In this document: piece by piece, positions 1-9,500 of the stretch
How positions within the stretch are numbered: position 1 is the first letter of the stretch
Layout: every line of letters begins with the position of its first letter
Virus record (IMG/VR): IMGVR_UViG_3300043436_000406
Span: 1 to 29,829 of that record
Strand: one strand, 5' to 3'
Source of the DNA: a virus
DNA: 29,829 nt
The notes under the pieces: model-generated
Seen by the model: the letters and a program-made list of their open reading frames with translations, nothing else
Told to the model about the DNA's origin: nothing
Databases searched by the model: none
Program-made: the position numbers and the translations under genes

Positions 1-2245
1 TCACCGTAGATGAAAATATATCAGATGTTTTATCCTTAAGATCTCCTAACCTTTTTTGTAAAGTGGTTTTTTGAATTTCTGATAGATCCTTATTAAACTC
101 TAATTCATGTAGAATAGCAGCCATAGATCTTGAGTTATCAAAAGCTTTTGAAGCATTTGATTCGCTCATAAATGGCCTTATTGCAGCACCCCCAAGTATA
201 GGGGCGCCTGCTAATAACGTAGTTAAAAGCACTGTATCTTGTCCTACTTCTCCAGCATTAGCTAATAAATTCACATCTTTACCAAGTATAAATTTATCAA
301 CACCATTTTGAACAACATTAGTAAGTTGCTCTGATAGCTGTTCCTCAACTTGTGCTTCGATAAAGTTACCACCAGCTTTTTTAATTAACTTATTTGTAGT
401 TTGAACATTAAAGTCAAACCATTTATCAGGTTGCGCATTAGAAGCAGCTTTAAAGAATCCTTTTCCTTTTTCTAATATTTTACCAGTAGATCTTTCAAAA
501 ACCCCCTCAGCATATCCATATACAGCTGGAGCTACTATAAGTTCTGTAAGACTATAATTTGGTTTTATAAACTCACCATTTTCATCATAATAGCCATTTT
601 TTTCTTGGCTTATCATGTCTAAATATTTAGAGCCAACTCCTCTAGCTGCTATCAACGATGTTTGTTTATTTAGAGCTAAATATGAACCCGCTTTTTTAAG
701 TAAAGATGGTTTTGCAGCAGTTTGTAAAGTTTTTGCAGCAGCACTACTACCGCCTGTTAAAGCCATTACAATTAAATCCGGAGCTTGATTAATAAGTAAG
801 TCTCCTGCTTTTTCATATATACCCTCTACGCTAGTAAGTTCTCTTTGCTTAGGATATAATTCTTGTAAGTCGGTACTAAGAGCGTCTACTCTATCTGCTA
901 AAAAATTGGAGTGAGCAGAAAACGGATTTTTAATACCTGTTAATTCTTCTATTTTTAAATAGTCATAAGCAGAATCCATTATAGGGCCCGCGGATAAATA
1001 ATTCACAGCGCCCAACATTTCGTAAGCCCATTGAACACTACGTGTTTTTAATTTGTCAGCTTGACCAGTCCACGAATAATCTCTTTTATATAGATCTTGT
1101 TGGAAATTTATATCATCATATTTAGCCGATGCTTTATCTATCCTCTTATTTAGATTTTTATAATTAATATTTTCTAATTCATATATTTTAATTAACTCAT
1201 TGCGTTGAGATATTTTTTTATTTTCAGCATCTATCTCTTCTTGAGTTTGAAATTTATATCCTTTAGGTTTAATAGATTTTGATAATTCATCTATTTTCTT
1301 TGTTATTCCAGATATTTGATTTTCTTTTTCATCGCGAATCATCACATCTTTTACATAAGAAGATGCTTCAGCCGCTTTTGCTTTTTCAAAATAATTATCT
1401 ACTAATTTTCTAGACTTATCAGAAATATCTGTAGTATTCTCTAAATAGTCCATAAATTTATCTTCTTTACGTTTAGCGATTTCATTCTTTCTATAATCGG
1501 CCGCTGCCATTTCTAGAATAGTTTTATCGTCATATTTATTAAGAAGTTTTTTTGCTGTTAAATCTTTTTTTATTTTAGCGACTTCTGTAGCAAATGGTTG
1601 ATATATTTCAATTCTTTCAGGCGTTGTTTGAATACCATCTCTACTAATTCTACCAGGAATAATTACTTTTTGTCCTAATTTTTTCTTTTCAGAATCTATG
1701 TATAAGTCAATTTCATTTAATTCCTCTTCAGCAATTTTAGAAACTATAATTCCGTCCTCTACCCACTTTGAGGCTTCTCTATCCTTTTTTAAGTCTAGTT
1801 CTGCTGCTTGTTTTTGGAATAATCTAAAATCTGCTTCTTCAACTACTTTTTTTTCTTCCGCTTTTTTTGCTTGTTGTTTTTTAAAAGCTTCCGTCTCCAT
1901 AGAAAATTGCTGTGGAAATTGCTGCTGATATACACTGGCAGTTAATTCATCTAAAAAAGCTTGAGACTCTACAGGAGTCATTGGAGCAGTAGGCTTTACT
2001 GCCTTTGGTTTTTGTACGCTTTTCTTAAAGTTGCTTAAAAACCCAGGCTCTTGTTTTTTTTCCTCTTGATTACTCCAAGGATATGTTTTTTTAGTTTGCT
2101 TTGGAACTGTTGAAGTTGTAGAAGATTTTCTTTTTAAACCTTTACTTTTTATAATGGCACTAGCCGAGGTTTTTTGCTCGGCTGCCATTTTATTTATTTG
2201 ATCTTCTGTATATATTTGCCCAGAGGCATCAGTGTATTCAAACAT
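1..2245 (-). CDS. Very large internal virion / ejection protein candidate, 3' end cut by window edge
   Basis: An open frame of 748 codons runs off the left edge without a stop, so only the N-terminal part is seen. The start at 2245 (MFEYTDASGQIYTEDQ) follows an AT-rich leader 19 bases after the preceding gene. Residues about 40-90 are Lys/Pro-rich. A long charged, helical, coiled-coil-like part follows, and then Ala/Gly-rich hydrophobic stretches (for example DLIVMALTGGSSAAAK, LLAGAPILGGAAIRP) that could insert in a membrane. It is the third of three consecutive helical genes at the end of the tail block, the place where T7-like and crAss-like phages keep proteins packed in the virion and ejected with the DNA. 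I recognise no enzyme motif in the visible part; a lytic domain could lie beyond the edge. The role is inferred from size, composition and position. Confidence 0.6.
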   Translation of the reverse strand, partial: MFEYTDASGQIYTEDQINKMAAEQKTSASAIIKSKGLKRKSSTTSTVPKQTKKTYPWSNQEEKKQEPGFLSNFKKSVQKPKAVKPTAPMTPVESQAFLDELTASVYQQQFPQQFSMETEAFKKQQAKKAEEKKVVEEADFRLFQKQAAELDLKKDREASKWVEDGIIVSKIAEEELNEIDLYIDSEKKKLGQKVIIPGRISRDGIQTTPERIEIYQPFATEVAKIKKDLTAKKLLNKYDDKTILEMAAADYRKNEIAKRKEDKFMDYLENTTDISDKSRKLVDNYFEKAKAAEASSYVKDVMIRDEKENQISGITKKIDELSKSIKPKGYKFQTQEEIDAENKKISQRNELIKIYELENINYKNLNKRIDKASAKYDDINFQQDLYKRDYSWTGQADKLKTRSVQWAYEMLGAVNYLSAGPIMDSAYDYLKIEELTGIKNPFSAHSNFLADRVDALSTDLQELYPKQRELTSVEGIYEKAGDLLINQAPDLIVMALTGGSSAAAKTLQTAAKPSLLKKAGSYLALNKQTSLIAARGVGSKYLDMISQEKNGYYDENGEFIKPNYSLTELIVAPAVYGYAEGVFERSTGKILEKGKGFFKAASNAQPDKWFDFNVQTTNKLIKKAGGNFIEAQVEEQLSEQLTNVVQNGVDKFILGKDVNLLANAGEVGQDTVLLTTLLAGAPILGGAAIRPFMSESNASKAFDNSRSMAAILHELEFNKDLSEIQKTTLQKRLGDLKDKTSDIFSSTV

Positions 2246-2264
2246 AAATACTTAATTTAATTTA

Positions 2265-3713
2265 TTATTTTTTATTATACCCAATTCTGTTTTTTACACT
2301 TTCTTCACTAAGTGCTGCGCCTGTTGGTCTGCCATCTTTCTTTTTATACCATTTACCTTTGGAAAATATAAACACTTGTCCAGCAGGACCACTTACTGTT
2401 ACTCCTTCTCCAACACCTTTTTCCTCTCTATTGGCAATAGGTGTTTCAAATATGTTTTCTAAAGCTTGCTGTTTTTGAGATTTTGCAGCTGGTTTTCCCT
2501 CTTTAGATGTTTTAGCTGTTTTAGGTTTAGTTGGTTTTGGATCTTCCATTAATAGTACGCTAGAATCTTCTTTAAGTATATCTTGCGTTTCAGGCACTTG
2601 CGTTTTTACAAAATGATCTTTATAAGCCGCAATTGCTTCTGCTTTTTCCCATGGCTTTAATGGTTTGTCTGAATCAAAACATAAAGGATCTAAATTAGCT
2701 GTCATTCGGTATGAATTTACAGTATTGTTTATATGTAACATTAATTCTAGATCCGTTATTCCAGCAAGCTGAGCATCTAATTGATCATTTAATGAGGCTT
2801 TTATATTATCATAGTTTGGTTTAGCAACCAACTTGTATGTATTTGTTCCTTTAACATATACTTTTTCAGTCTCAAGAGTACCATCGGCTTTTTTCATTAA
2901 ATAATCATCCGTAAGCCTACCAGTAGATTGATAACCTTCATTAGGATCTCTTGGATTAATAGGAGCAACTTCAAATACTTGGCGATTATTTACTTTTAAA
3001 GCTTCATTGTTAGCGGTTCTATCAGGGACAATCTTTACAATGTCATTGTCGGTATTATCCAACTTTTCTAACATAGAAGCCGAATACGAAGCTATAGGTT
3101 CAGGGTTTTCACCCTCATATATTTTCCATACTAATTTATTTGGATCCCCATCTTCATAAACAGCCTCTTTACGTCCTTTTAATTTGCCGGTAAGAACACT
3201 AAAAGCTCTAATATCCTGATCTTTCATATCCGCAGCTAATCCTCCTGGAGTGCCCGAAGGTTTAAGCCTTGCATTCATAACATCTTCAGCTTTACTTGAT
3301 AAACTAGCTAAACTTTTTGAAAAATTACCAGATATAGTTGCTTGTATATTAGATAATTGTTGCATAGCTTTTTGTCTATTTTGACCTGTTATAGTATTGT
3401 TTATTAGGCCGGTTCTTAATTCTACGGCTTTGTCAATTAACGGTGTAAAAGTTTTAGCTATATCTATTGTGCCATCTCCGGCTTCTATTTTATTAACAGA
3501 AGACATTAAAGAAAATTCGAACTCTTCAATATCTCTATTAGTTGCTTCTATTTTTTTTTGGTTTTCTTCTAATTTCTTTTGAATTTCTTTTTGTTTAACA
3601 GCATAACTTTGTGCAAAATTTGCAAAAGATCCTGCTATTGATTCTTGTAGATTCCTAAAATGTTGACCTGTTTGAGTATCAACTATTATTTGTGGATTAC
3701 TGTATGCTCCCAT
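2265..3713 (-). CDS. Coiled-coil virion protein, candidate internal/ejection protein
   Basis: 482 residues. After a short N-terminus, residues about 37-70 are a strongly charged coiled coil (Lys/Gln/Glu-rich). The middle is mixed and hydrophilic. A Lys/Pro/Ala-rich linker lies near residues 388-420, and a small C-terminal segment contains GQVFIFSKGKWYKKKDG. There is no signal peptide or catalytic motif. It lies between the glycine-zipper protein and the very large helical protein, 33 bases after the former, on one apparent transcript. By position and composition it may be the middle member of a three-protein ejection set like T7 gp14/gp15/gp16, or a crAss-like cargo protein. This is inference; no homology could be tested here. 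It could instead be a tail-tip structural protein. Confidence 0.55.
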   Translation of the reverse strand: MGAYSNPQIIVDTQTGQHFRNLQESIAGSFANFAQSYAVKQKEIQKKLEENQKKIEATNRDIEEFEFSLMSSVNKIEAGDGTIDIAKTFTPLIDKAVELRTGLINNTITGQNRQKAMQQLSNIQATISGNFSKSLASLSSKAEDVMNARLKPSGTPGGLAADMKDQDIRAFSVLTGKLKGRKEAVYEDGDPNKLVWKIYEGENPEPIASYSASMLEKLDNTDNDIVKIVPDRTANNEALKVNNRQVFEVAPINPRDPNEGYQSTGRLTDDYLMKKADGTLETEKVYVKGTNTYKLVAKPNYDNIKASLNDQLDAQLAGITDLELMLHINNTVNSYRMTANLDPLCFDSDKPLKPWEKAEAIAAYKDHFVKTQVPETQDILKEDSSVLLMEDPKPTKPKTAKTSKEGKPAAKSQKQQALENIFETPIANREEKGVGEGVTVSGPAGQVFIFSKGKWYKKKDGRPTGAALSEESVKNRIGYNKK

Positions 3714-3746
3714 ATATTATATTTGTTTAAATCTTATTTTCTAATT

Positions 3747-4574
3747 TTAACGAGAAAAATATGGAGACGTTGGTGTGTAATTAAGGCCGCTTGAAACATT
3801 ATTAGCCATTCCTGAAAATGTTCCAGCAGGAGTGCCACTTCCTCCACCAAAAGCACCTCCAGCCGCCATAGAAGAAGCAATAGAGCCTAAACCACCAATC
3901 ATACCTGTTAATGCTCCCATTTGATCGGCCCGTGCCTGAGCTGCTTGTGCCTGAGCTTGCTGCATTTGTCCAGCAACTCTATCCATTTGGGCTACTTCTC
4001 TTCCTTCTCTTACGCTAAACATAAATTGTTTGCCAGCTACGTCAGCTTCTTGTACTCTTTGTGCTTCTGACATTTGAATACCTTGTAACCTTTGTGCTTC
4101 AGCCATTTTCAATTGTTGCAAGTTTTGTTCTCCTTGAGCTCGCAACTTTTGGTTTTCACCCTCTTGTTGTTCAATATTAGCAGAAATTTCTTTTTTACTT
4201 TGTAAAGCAGCTTGAGCTAATGCTGTAGCTCCTCCAGCGCTAGCACCTGTTTGTTGTAAAGTATCTAATGTATTTGCTAATGACATATCTGCTTGTTCAG
4301 CTTGAAATTCTGCCGCTTTTGTAGCAACACCTAAACTAGCATAAGGATTTGATACCATTCCTGTTAGATCAGAAGCTAAAGAGCTAATATCTTGTACACC
4401 TGAATAAGGATTTATAATTGCTTGTCTTGATCTTTCTAATCTAGCCAATTCAGCAGCTCTAGCCCGAGCTTCTCTTTCTGCTCTCTTTCTGGCTTTTCTG
4501 GCACTACCCATGCCTATAATTCCTGATACTATTGTGGCTCCGCCTCCAATAGCTCCGGCTACTACCATACTCAT
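3747..4574 (-). CDS. Glycine-zipper / coiled-coil internal virion protein candidate
   Basis: 275 residues. The first 24 residues are a small-residue hydrophobic segment (VVAGAIGGGATIVSGIIG) like a glycine-zipper membrane helix. A very basic Arg/Ala helix follows (residues 25-50), then a long Gln/Ala/Glu-rich coiled coil to about residue 215 and a Gly/Ala/Ser-rich tail. This layout is common for small membrane-inserting phage ejection proteins such as T7 gp14-type internal proteins, though I see no direct family signature. The start at 4574 is 3 bases after the preceding stop; a second ATG two codons in is also possible. It begins the set of three helical proteins that ends the window. Confidence 0.6.
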   Translation of the reverse strand: MSMVVAGAIGGGATIVSGIIGMGSARKARKRAEREARARAAELARLERSRQAIINPYSGVQDISSLASDLTGMVSNPYASLGVATKAAEFQAEQADMSLANTLDTLQQTGASAGGATALAQAALQSKKEISANIEQQEGENQKLRAQGEQNLQQLKMAEAQRLQGIQMSEAQRVQEADVAGKQFMFSVREGREVAQMDRVAGQMQQAQAQAAQARADQMGALTGMIGGLGSIASSMAAGGAFGGGSGTPAGTFSGMANNVSSGLNYTPTSPYFSR

Positions 4575-4577
4575 ACT

Positions 4578-5051
4578 CTATTCGTTTAAAAGTTTATATT
4601 CTTTATATTCTTCATAAGATTTACATGTCAACATATTTTCTAATGTTTCAATGTCTGTTATATTATCTGGGTTTGGATATACATTCACAAATATAGAATT
4701 TTCAACTGCATGGATTACTCTTTTTGTTCCTTCTGGTGCATGTACATAACAAGGCGCTATATAATGATTAATCCCTTCGTCTGTTGCTACTGTAATTTCT
4801 CCTTTTAATAAAAACCAAGTGTGTGATATTTTATATAGTTTTCCGATAACAAATCCGTTTTTTTCCATGAACATCTCTCTAATGTAAATGCCTTCTGAAA
4901 ATGAATGTTTTAGCGGGAACATATCAGAATTTCCCTTTGCTATTAAAGGAGTATCCATTGCTAGCATTGTTGATTCTAATTGTTCCACTTTATTTATGAA
5001 CTCAGTATTTATTAACCGATGTTCTTGATTTGATTTAATTTTATTTTCCAT
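4578..5051 (-). CDS. Cupin-like small protein in the tail gene block
   Basis: 157 residues. The pattern fits a single RmlC-like cupin barrel: ISHTWFLLKGEITV (75-88) matches the first cupin motif and PCYVHAPEGTKRVIHA (100-115) the second. Only scattered histidines (H77, H104, H114) remain of the usual HxH...E...H metal set, so it is probably not a normal metal enzyme. Residues 1-45 are a helical, hydrophilic lead, and the end (130-157) is acidic. It sits 6 bases after the 487-residue tail protein and 3 bases before the glycine-zipper protein, so it should be co-expressed with the tail and ejection genes. It might be a small virion part that uses the barrel for assembly or ligand binding; the function is unknown. 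Confidence 0.6.
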   Translation of the reverse strand: MENKIKSNQEHRLINTEFINKVEQLESTMLAMDTPLIAKGNSDMFPLKHSFSEGIYIREMFMEKNGFVIGKLYKISHTWFLLKGEITVATDEGINHYIAPCYVHAPEGTKRVIHAVENSIFVNVYPNPDNITDIETLENMLTCKSYEEYKEYKLLNE

Positions 5052-5057
5052 TTATAT

Positions 5058-6521
5058 TTAATAACTTGATACTGAGAATACAGACCCAACGCTAAAAAGT
5101 TCTTTTATACCACCCGGATTTGTAACGTTATCAGTTGACAATGTAACTGTAGCATATCTGCCTTTTATTCCTGTCATTTGAGAACCATAGATTACTTCTC
5201 CATCAGTAGGTACACTATTATTATTTAAGTTTGCGTAGTATTTATTTTCCTTTCTATCAAAACCATAACGATAAATTGGCTGAGTCAATGGTGAAGGATA
5301 TGCGTTGCCTAATCCGTCATAAGCTCCTTTTATGTAACTTGGTACTTGAGCAACAGTATCTGATGTTGAAATCCAAGATCCAGGAGTTGATCCTGCGTCA
5401 AACTTTTGAGCATCAGATATAAAACTATCAACTTGCCAACCATTGTCTCCTTCGTAATTTACAGTTTTAAAGTTTTTACTTACGGAAGGATTTTCATTAA
5501 TTACTAAAGTTATAGACGATGCGCTTGTTACCCCGTAAAAAGATCCTACTGGAGAGCTATTACTATAATGTGACCAAAGCTTGCCGTCTTTTAATGAATA
5601 TACTTTACTTCTTACACTAAACAATTGTGTTGGTTTAAAAGTAAAAAATCCAGTAAAGCCCGTTACTAATTCATCAAAATTAGTAGTAGCGTAATATTCA
5701 TTTGGATTAGCAGGACTTGTTTGTAAAGATAAAACATATTGTTTATTATACATGTCCCATCCTCCTATTATATTGCCAGTTCCATATTCAGGAATTGGTG
5801 AATTTATATTATTGAATGCATCTCTAAAAAAGTCAGTCATTCCATATTCTGATATTTCTGTTATACCGTCTTGAGACAATCTAAGTACAGCGTTTCTAAA
5901 TCTATCAGTAAAATATTTTCTATATCCATATACAGCAAAACTTGTTGGATCTTTACTAATACCATAATTACCCGCGTAAGCTTGAATATCACCAATTACA
6001 GCAAAAGCAGATGTTACTGTTCCGCCTCCTTCAGCTGAATAAATAGCATCTTTATCAACTAAAGCTCTACTTACTTTATCTTCTTGGAATATAATTAAGT
6101 TAGTATCTTCCGCATATAACTTTTGTATAGATCCATTTGCAGGATTTAAACTTTTTGTTATTTCTTCACCTACTGAAAACTGATTGGTATTATTTGTGCC
6201 TGTCCTAGAATTATAAATTCCAGAATATATCAAAGAACTAGAACGTATAGACGCTCCATTATCTTCATCCACTATATATGCTTTTGGTCCAAAATCAACA
6301 GTTGTATTATTAAATCCTCCTTGTATTCTAGATTCTTCAATAACCCATTCACCATAATTATCACCTAAAGCATTTAATAAGTTAGGAGAAGGGTATCCTC
6401 CAATCTGTTCAGGTATACCAAAAGATCCGCCATATATAGGATTATAATCCGATGTTTCGTCACTTAATACTTTTTTTAACAAAAATGTATTAAAATATTT
6501 AATTTCTATTGCAGCTGCCAT
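5058..6521 (-). CDS. Beta-propeller-like tail protein (crAss-like tail/muzzle type candidate)
   Basis: 487 residues, rich in Asn, Ser, Gly, Tyr and beta-type patterns, without signal peptide or transmembrane segment. Blade-like repeats are visible: NLIIFQEDKVSRALVDKD (141-158), YFTDRFRNAVLRLSQDGI (203-220) then TEISEYGMTDFFRD, and GGWDMYNKQYVLSLQ soon after. Such tail proteins with 'RNAVLRLS.DGITEIS' blades are, to my knowledge, typical of the large stabilization/muzzle proteins of crAss-like and marine Bacteroidota phages. It follows the 1219-residue tail protein, from which it is separated by a 69-base gap with a hairpin, and probably completes the same tail structure. It could be the downstream half of a muzzle protein that is one chain in other phages. 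Confidence 0.6.
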   Translation of the reverse strand: MAAAIEIKYFNTFLLKKVLSDETSDYNPIYGGSFGIPEQIGGYPSPNLLNALGDNYGEWVIEESRIQGGFNNTTVDFGPKAYIVDEDNGASIRSSSLIYSGIYNSRTGTNNTNQFSVGEEITKSLNPANGSIQKLYAEDTNLIIFQEDKVSRALVDKDAIYSAEGGGTVTSAFAVIGDIQAYAGNYGISKDPTSFAVYGYRKYFTDRFRNAVLRLSQDGITEISEYGMTDFFRDAFNNINSPIPEYGTGNIIGGWDMYNKQYVLSLQTSPANPNEYYATTNFDELVTGFTGFFTFKPTQLFSVRSKVYSLKDGKLWSHYSNSSPVGSFYGVTSASSITLVINENPSVSKNFKTVNYEGDNGWQVDSFISDAQKFDAGSTPGSWISTSDTVAQVPSYIKGAYDGLGNAYPSPLTQPIYRYGFDRKENKYYANLNNNSVPTDGEVIYGSQMTGIKGRYATVTLSTDNVTNPGGIKELFSVGSVFSVSSY

Positions 6522-6554
6522 ATAATTATTATCACTTATTTATTGTATTAATTA

Positions 6555-6584
6555 CGGTAGAACAATATAAAAATCATTCTACCG
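6555..6584 (-). terminator. Hairpin between two large tail genes, possible weak terminator
   Basis: An inverted repeat CGGTAGAA ... TTCTACCG (arms 6555-6562 and 6577-6584, 14-base loop) lies in the 69-base gap after the 1219-residue gene. It is the only clear structure in the gap. On the transcribed minus strand it is followed by UAAUUAAUAC, not a run of U, so termination would be weak. An RNA-stability or spacing role is possible. Confidence 0.4.
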
Positions 6585-6590
6585 CTATTA

Positions 6591-9500
6591 TTATATAGGT
6601 TCTATAAACATTCCCCCCACTCCGCCTTCTGTAAAGAAATAATTTACTTCTATACTAAAAGTGTAAGTACCTTCTGTTAGTTCAAAATCATCATCTGAAA
6701 ACCCGCTTTCGCCGCTACCATTAGCGGACTTAATCAATGTCCCCTCCCCAGTAATAGTAACATCGGATACAACAATGGCATCAACAGTAGACGGAAATGA
6801 TCCAGCTCTAATTCTAGCGGTAATATCCTCCTCAACAATTATTGTACCAGAAGAAAAGAAATATCCTGCTGGTTCACTGCCCGTTGATATTATGCCAGGT
6901 CCACCAGAGGTTACTTGCCATGTTATACCTGTTTCAGATGTATATCGAACAACAAAAGTAAAGTCGTCATAAAGCCCACCTGCATCAGTTAATCTTATTG
7001 TTAGACTATATGATCCAGGATATATATCACCAGAAGGTTGTGTTAACTCTCCTGTAGTTGGGTTTATAGAAAATTCGTCACTTCCACCAACTATTGACCA
7101 AGTAAGATCGTCTTGATCCTTGCCTCCGAGGGGATTAGATCCATTGTTACCTTCAAATTGAAAAACAAAAGTTTCGTTTAAATCTTTGAACAATGGATTG
7201 CTAGGGAAAGTTGTTATAGTAGGAGTCATGTTACTTAATGCTCCTAACTTTTCAAATTCTGTTGTTGTAGGTGGTGAAAATGTATCTACAGTAATATAGA
7301 ATGTATATGAATCTAAAGTGTTCGCATTGAATCCATAATAAAAATGATCAGTAGTCTCTATATTAAATAGTCCGGGTCCTGCTCCTGTTGTTAAATTAAA
7401 TAAAGCTGTTTTATCGTCGTTATTTTCATTTTGCACTGTAAAACTTATATCACCAATAGGAATAATTAATGGAGCACCTATTAAATCTGAAAAATAAAAA
7501 TCTTCTACTGCTTTGTAACCTATTTCTGCCGATTCCGGTAAATTAAACAGCCAATCTTGTATTGCTGCCGGAGCATCAGATCCTTCTAAAATTGCTTCAT
7601 TTAATTCACTTATTATTCCAGTTGTTGATGTTTCCCAATATAAATCTAATCTTGAGTTGAATGGATTTGTTTCACAAACAGCTAACCTTATAGTTTTAAA
7701 AGGCTCGCTCGTGCCAGCTTCTGTTGTTGTAATACCTAATTTTGTATCAGTTGATAATCTAGCTATTAAAGGATTAGATATATTCTGATAAAATTGATTA
7801 TATCCAGCAGGTGGTGGTGGTGTAATAGGATTTGCACCAGGGAACAATGAATTTAATGTTGCAATTGTATTAACAAATGAAAAAGTATTACCCGGGTAAA
7901 ATTGTTCGTTATAAAAATCAGGTAATAAAGTATCATATATATTATTAACCCTAGAGTATAACTTTACACTACTTCTATATTGTTCTTGTGTACCGCTAAC
8001 ATCATTTAAGTCTCGGGGTACTTTATTTATATTGTCACCAATTAAAACAAAATGTGATGTTTTGTCAAGTTCTTTTAACGAATCTTCTGGATATGCGGCC
8101 ATTATCCCTGGCAAATAAACATTATAATAATCTTGTTCTGTTTGTTTTACAACAACTTTATAAGAATACCAACCAAGAGGATTATAATCTTCAGATTCAG
8201 AATTTCCATTATATACGCCAGGCCAATCAGTTATGCCATTGGCACCTATCTGTTCATTAAACAACATTTTAAATGACAATCCTGGCCATTGGTTAACTAT
8301 ACCGTCTGCAGGTATGCCACTATCAAATGACGTTTCTGCTTTATATGGAACATACAAAGAGGCAGCTTTAAACCCGGACTCAGGATCAAAAACAGAAACA
8401 GCATTAGATAATATAACCCCTGATTGTCTTCCAAATTTATCACTTAAAACAACCCCTATTTCGTAATTCCTATTTTGTTTTACAGAATGATTTGGATATT
8501 CAACTATACTTGTTGTATTTGCATCAATATTAAATCCGGCTTTTTCATTACAGACTACATTGTAATTTAAAAATTTTGGATACCCTTGCTTATCTTGATA
8601 ATTACTATAAACAACTCTATTACTTATAATTTCTTGTCCTAAAGCTTTTACCGGGGTTTTATCATATACTCTAATTAAATCTCTTTCTGGTAAAGTTTTA
8701 AATGGCTTTCTAGATTGATAATTATATATGTATACATCTGAAGCTCCTGCTTGAGCAGCTATTTCAGAAACTGGTATAACATCTACAACCTGCACAGCCA
8801 AACCATCAGATTCTTTATATAATATATCTATTTCAGATATTTTGCAAGCTGATTGTAATTCATTTCCTGGACAAGGTAATTTTATTTGTAAGAATATATT
8901 ATTAACCTTATTAGTCATAAAAGATACAATTGTACTTCTATACGCGGCCGTTTCATCATCAATTAATGGTTCCTGTAATGGATCTGGATTTGGTTCGTAT
9001 AAAAAATAACCGTCTTGTTTCGGTATAAATGTTATTTGTGTAAATGGAGAAAATATAGAATACTCATTATCATCAAACCTAAATCTATAGCTAAATCTAA
9101 CAAATTTATCTTCTAAATAAGCGGGGTCACCAATAAAATCTGGATTATAATATGGATTAGCATTAAATTTTATTTCAACTCCATCAGCTAATGTTATGTT
9201 CTGAGAAACAACTACTGTAAAAGTTGCTGAATTATATGTTACGACTCTTACTCCTAAAGGTATGCCTGCTCCTGATACTATTTGCCCTGGTTCAGGATAA
9301 GGTATTGTAATTGGATTGTCTATTACAAAAGTATTTGCAGCAGTAATTGCTCCGTCTACAGTAGCGGTTAAACCGTATGGAGGAAGAAACTCACTAGTAA
9401 CATCGTACATGGTTGTTTCCGGTTCAGTAACATATAATAAAGATATTGTTCCTGTAGTAAAAATAGTATCAGACGAAACAGTAAATGAAGTTATAGTGAG

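Noticed and set aside
1698-1928. Plus-strand frame of 76 codons near the left edge
   Set aside because: It lies opposite the 748-codon minus-strand frame; its Ser/Phe/Ala-rich sequence is the typical complement of Lys/Glu-rich coding DNA.
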